Source: Kiritimatiellia bacterium
Lineage (GTDB): Bacteria > Verrucomicrobiota > Kiritimatiellia > RFP12 > UBA1067
Assembly (NCBI GenBank): GCA_024405335.1
Contig: JAKSOX010000109.1
Location: forward strand, 1 to 6,832
Direction of reading: 5' to 3'
Length of the DNA: 6,832 nucleotides
Shown here: piece after piece, positions 4,536 to 6,832 of the stretch
Layout: each line of letters begins with the position of its first letter
Position numbering within the stretch: the first letter of the stretch is position 1
Made by a program: the position numbers and the translations under genes
Notes under the pieces: generated by a model
What the model saw: only the letters and a program-made list of their open reading frames with translations
The model's database searches: none
What the model was told of the DNA's origin: nothing

Positions 4536-6832
4536 TCACAGATCCAGGGAAAGCATGGCGCCGCCCAACCCTTCCGCGCGCGCTTCCAGCACGATGGCGG
4601 AACGCGTGCCCGGCTTGCGGCGCACGATCGCCAGCGCCCGGCCGTAGCGGAGCTTGTGCGACGACGTCTCGGCGAACGAATCGAGATCGCACGGATCGCC
4701 GTTGCCCACGGCGACGATTTCGCCGGGGCCGCGCACCGTGAAGAAAACGCGCTTGTCGCTCCAGGGATCGCGCACGCCCTGCGCGTCGACCGCGGAGACC
4801 TGCGCGAACGCAAGGTCGCCATTCGGTTCCGCGTAGGCGTCCTTTTCCAGTTTTACGCGCATCGCCGGTCCGGCGGTGCGAACGACGTCCTCGCCGATCT
4901 TCCGTCCGTCCTTGTAGGCCACGGCCTTGAGTTCGCCCGCCTCCCACTTCACGTCGTTCCAGCGCAGGCGGTACTTGTCGCAAATGCGGTAGTAGCGGTT
5001 GGTGCGGAAATCGCCGAACGCCGCGTTGTCCGCCGAATCGTGGTCGAGCGGGTAGTCGACGTCCGCGAGCTTCTTGCGGCGGCCCTGTGATCTGCCGTTC
5101 AGGAAAAGTTCGGCTTCGTCGCCGTCGGTGTAGAAATACACGGGCACCACGTCGCCCGCCTTCCAGTTCCAGTGCGGCAGCAGATGGACCGTGTGCGCGC
5201 GGTCGTTCCAATGCGAACGGAAAAGCCAGAAGCGGTCCTTCGGCGTGTGCGTCAGGTCCACCGCGCCGTAGTAGGAGCTGCGCGCCAGCCGCGCCGGCGG
5301 AATCGTGACGCCGCCGATTTGGACGGGACCCTTCTTGCCCCACCACGTGTAGGGCGAAGGTTCGCCCAGGTAGTCGACGCCGGTCCACGTGAATTCGCCC
5401 GCCACGAAGCGGTCCTTCTCCATGCGGTGGAATTCGACGTCCGAAATGTCGCTGTAGGTGGCGGCCGTGTGGTCGTAGCCGTCCGTGGCGCGGAACTTGG
5501 CGGCGAGATCGTTGCGGCCGCCCGCGGGCGGATTCATGTAGAAGCCGCCGTCGCTGTAGGAGCTGCCGCTTTCCGTGTACACGATGGGCTTGTCGGGCGC
5601 GAGTTCGCGCATCGGCATGTAGCGGCGCGCGTAATTCCAGCCGGTGACGTCGAGGTCGAGGAAGCTTTCGCACGTTTCCTTTTCCCACGCGCCGATGCCC
5701 ACGGGGCGCGTTTCGTCCTCTTCGAGCACGGCGGCGCGGTAGCGGGCGCAACGGTCGCGCTTGACGCCCGTGGGGAACTTTTCCGTGGCGGGGGGGATTT
5801 CGTTGCCGATGGACCACACCACCACGCACGGGTGGTTGCGGTCGCGACGAACGAACGCCTTCAGGTTGCGCGTCGCGAATTCGTCGAGGCCGTCCGTTCC
5901 CGCGTCGCGGAGCGCGGAACCGTCCCACTTGTCGAAACACTCGTTCCACACCACGAAACCCATCTCGTCGCAAAGGTCGAGGAACTCCGGCGCCACGACG
6001 TTGTGCGACGTGCGGATCGCGTTCACGCCCATGTCCTTCATCACGTTCAGCTCGCGTTTCGCCGCCGCGCGGTTCCACGCCATGCCCAGGAGGCCGAGAT
6101 CGGAATGCAGACAGGCGCCTTTCAACTGCACGCGGCGTCCGTTCAGGTGGAAGCCGTCGTCCGCCGTGAATTTGAATTCGCGGATGCCGTAGCGGAACTT
6201 CTCGCCGAAAAGCTCGAGCACGTAGAGGTACGGATGGTCCACGTCCCAAATCCGCGGTTTGCGCACGACGAACGACCAGTTCGTGGCGCCGCCTTGCGCC
6301 AACGTGCACGACACGCGCACCGTCGCCTCCGTTCTGGAAATCTTCGGCGTGGCGATCGCGAGCGTGCCGGGGAGCACGTGCTCCTTCGGACGCACCACGA
6401 GGCGCACGTCGCGGTACAAACCGCCGCCGCAGTAGAAGCGCGAATAGCCCTGCGTCGTGTCGGCCGAAACCTCGAGCCGGTTGTCCTTCCGCCGAACGAA
6501 CGGCGTGACGTCGAGCGTGAAACCCATGTAGCCGTAATCCCACGCCCCGACCTCGCGCCCGTTCAGTTTCACGCGCGGCGACGACATCACGCCGTCGAAC
6601 TCGAGATACGCGCGGCCGCCGTCCGCCAACAGTTCGGCGTCGCCGGCGGGCAAATCGAATCCGCGCTTGTAGACGCCTTTGCCGCGATAGGGCAGCTTGC
6701 CCGTGTTCTGCTCGCCTTCGGGGTCGAACGGACCGGCGATCGCCCAATCGTGCGGCACGGTCACGTTGCGGAACGCGGCGTCGCCGTCTTTCTTGAACGC
6801 CCACTCCCCGTTCAAAGACGTGACGCCGCCGA
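4536..6832 (-). CDS. Glycoside hydrolase family 2 enzyme (beta-galactosidase type), 5' end off the window
   Basis: GH2 enzymes are retaining exo-glycosidases removing beta-linked galactose, glucuronate, mannose or similar residues. About 765 residues are visible and the frame is open to the edge; the TTG at 6815 encodes Leu in SLNGEW, so the true start and any signal peptide lie upstream. Numbering from that residue, the jelly-roll domain covers about 1-142 (VPHDWAIAGPF, GGGLYRDV), the Ig-like domain about 143-215 and the TIM barrel about 220-515. The barrel has RTSHN (268-272), acid/base E339 in WSIGNE and nucleophile E415 in VYTESGS. Their spacing of 76 equals that of LacZ E461/E537. A DUF4982-type module follows (about 520-580, VHLLPHWNW, ELFLNGRSQG), then a C-terminal beta domain (about 660-759, VAVGNGDP). 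Substrate is not resolved. It is the first visible gene of the operon with the ClC and dus genes. Confidence 0.93.
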   Translation of the reverse strand, partial: GGVTSLNGEWAFKKDGDAAFRNVTVPHDWAIAGPFDPEGEQNTGKLPYRGKGVYKRGFDLPAGDAELLADGGRAYLEFDGVMSSPRVKLNGREVGAWDYGYMGFTLDVTPFVRRKDNRLEVSADTTQGYSRFYCGGGLYRDVRLVVRPKEHVLPGTLAIATPKISRTEATVRVSCTLAQGGATNWSFVVRKPRIWDVDHPYLYVLELFGEKFRYGIREFKFTADDGFHLNGRRVQLKGACLHSDLGLLGMAWNRAAAKRELNVMKDMGVNAIRTSHNVVAPEFLDLCDEMGFVVWNECFDKWDGSALRDAGTDGLDEFATRNLKAFVRRDRNHPCVVVWSIGNEIPPATEKFPTGVKRDRCARYRAAVLEEDETRPVGIGAWEKETCESFLDLDVTGWNYARRYMPMRELAPDKPIVYTESGSSYSDGGFYMNPPAGGRNDLAAKFRATDGYDHTAATYSDISDVEFHRMEKDRFVAGEFTWTGVDYLGEPSPYTWWGKKGPVQIGGVTIPPARLARSSYYGAVDLTHTPKDRFWLFRSHWNDRAHTVHLLPHWNWKAGDVVPVYFYTDGDEAELFLNGRSQGRRKKLADVDYPLDHDSADNAAFGDFRTNRYYRICDKYRLRWNDVKWEAGELKAVAYKDGRKIGEDVVRTAGPAMRVKLEKDAYAEPNGDLAFAQVSAVDAQGVRDPWSDKRVFFTVRGPGEIVAVGNGDPCDLDSFAETSSHKLRYGRALAIVRRKPGTRSAIVLEARAEGLGGAMLSLDL

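Noticed and set aside
3727..6804. A 1025-codon minus-strand open frame spanning both the GH2 and ClC genes
   Set aside because: It is an out-of-frame shadow. The product is Arg/Gly-rich without any family motif, while the overlapping frames encode clear GH2 and ClC proteins. High GC makes stop codons rare.

Overview
The window is GC-rich, roughly two thirds by eye, and gene-dense. Its content is a secreted conserved hypothetical protein, a GH2 glycosidase with a DUF4982-type module, a Gly/His-rich envelope protein and a relic of a DUF234-type AAA ATPase. That mix suggests a PVC-group bacterium, most likely Kiritimatiellota or Lentisphaerae from an animal-associated or anoxic habitat. The assignment rests on recalled family distribution; no rRNA or marker gene is present.

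Layout. Positions 1-180 hold no gene I can identify. A good sigma70-type promoter (182-211) and a strong Shine-Dalgarno (227-231) follow. They lead into a short relic (236-346) that joins the N-terminal tip and a C-terminal motif of a DUF234-type AAA ATPase with the middle missing. The relic runs in frame into a signal-peptide protein of unknown function (350-1678, +), probably an all-helical, (alpha/alpha)-barrel-like enzyme. A perfect 10-bp inverted repeat spans its stop codon. Convergent to it, on the minus strand, is a small secreted Gly/His-rich protein (1710-2114).

The rest (2212-6832) is one tight minus-strand operon read from right to left. It starts with a GH2 family glycosidase whose 5' end is beyond the window, followed 3 nt later by a ClC-family anion channel or transporter. 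A GTGA start/stop overlap then leads into a tRNA-dihydrouridine synthase (dus). The dus gene ends in an inverted repeat with its stop codon in the loop.

How the genes fit together. The GH2 enzyme and the secreted hypothetical protein suggest polysaccharide use. The ClC and Dus genes look like housekeeping passengers of the same transcript. The most unusual features are the collapsed ATPase relic that supplies expression signals to the gene after it, and a two-unit palindromic repeat (GGGGACAGNCCCC) inside dus that is translated as twelve in-frame residues. I found no CRISPR array, tRNA, rRNA, complete mobile element or recognisable defence system.
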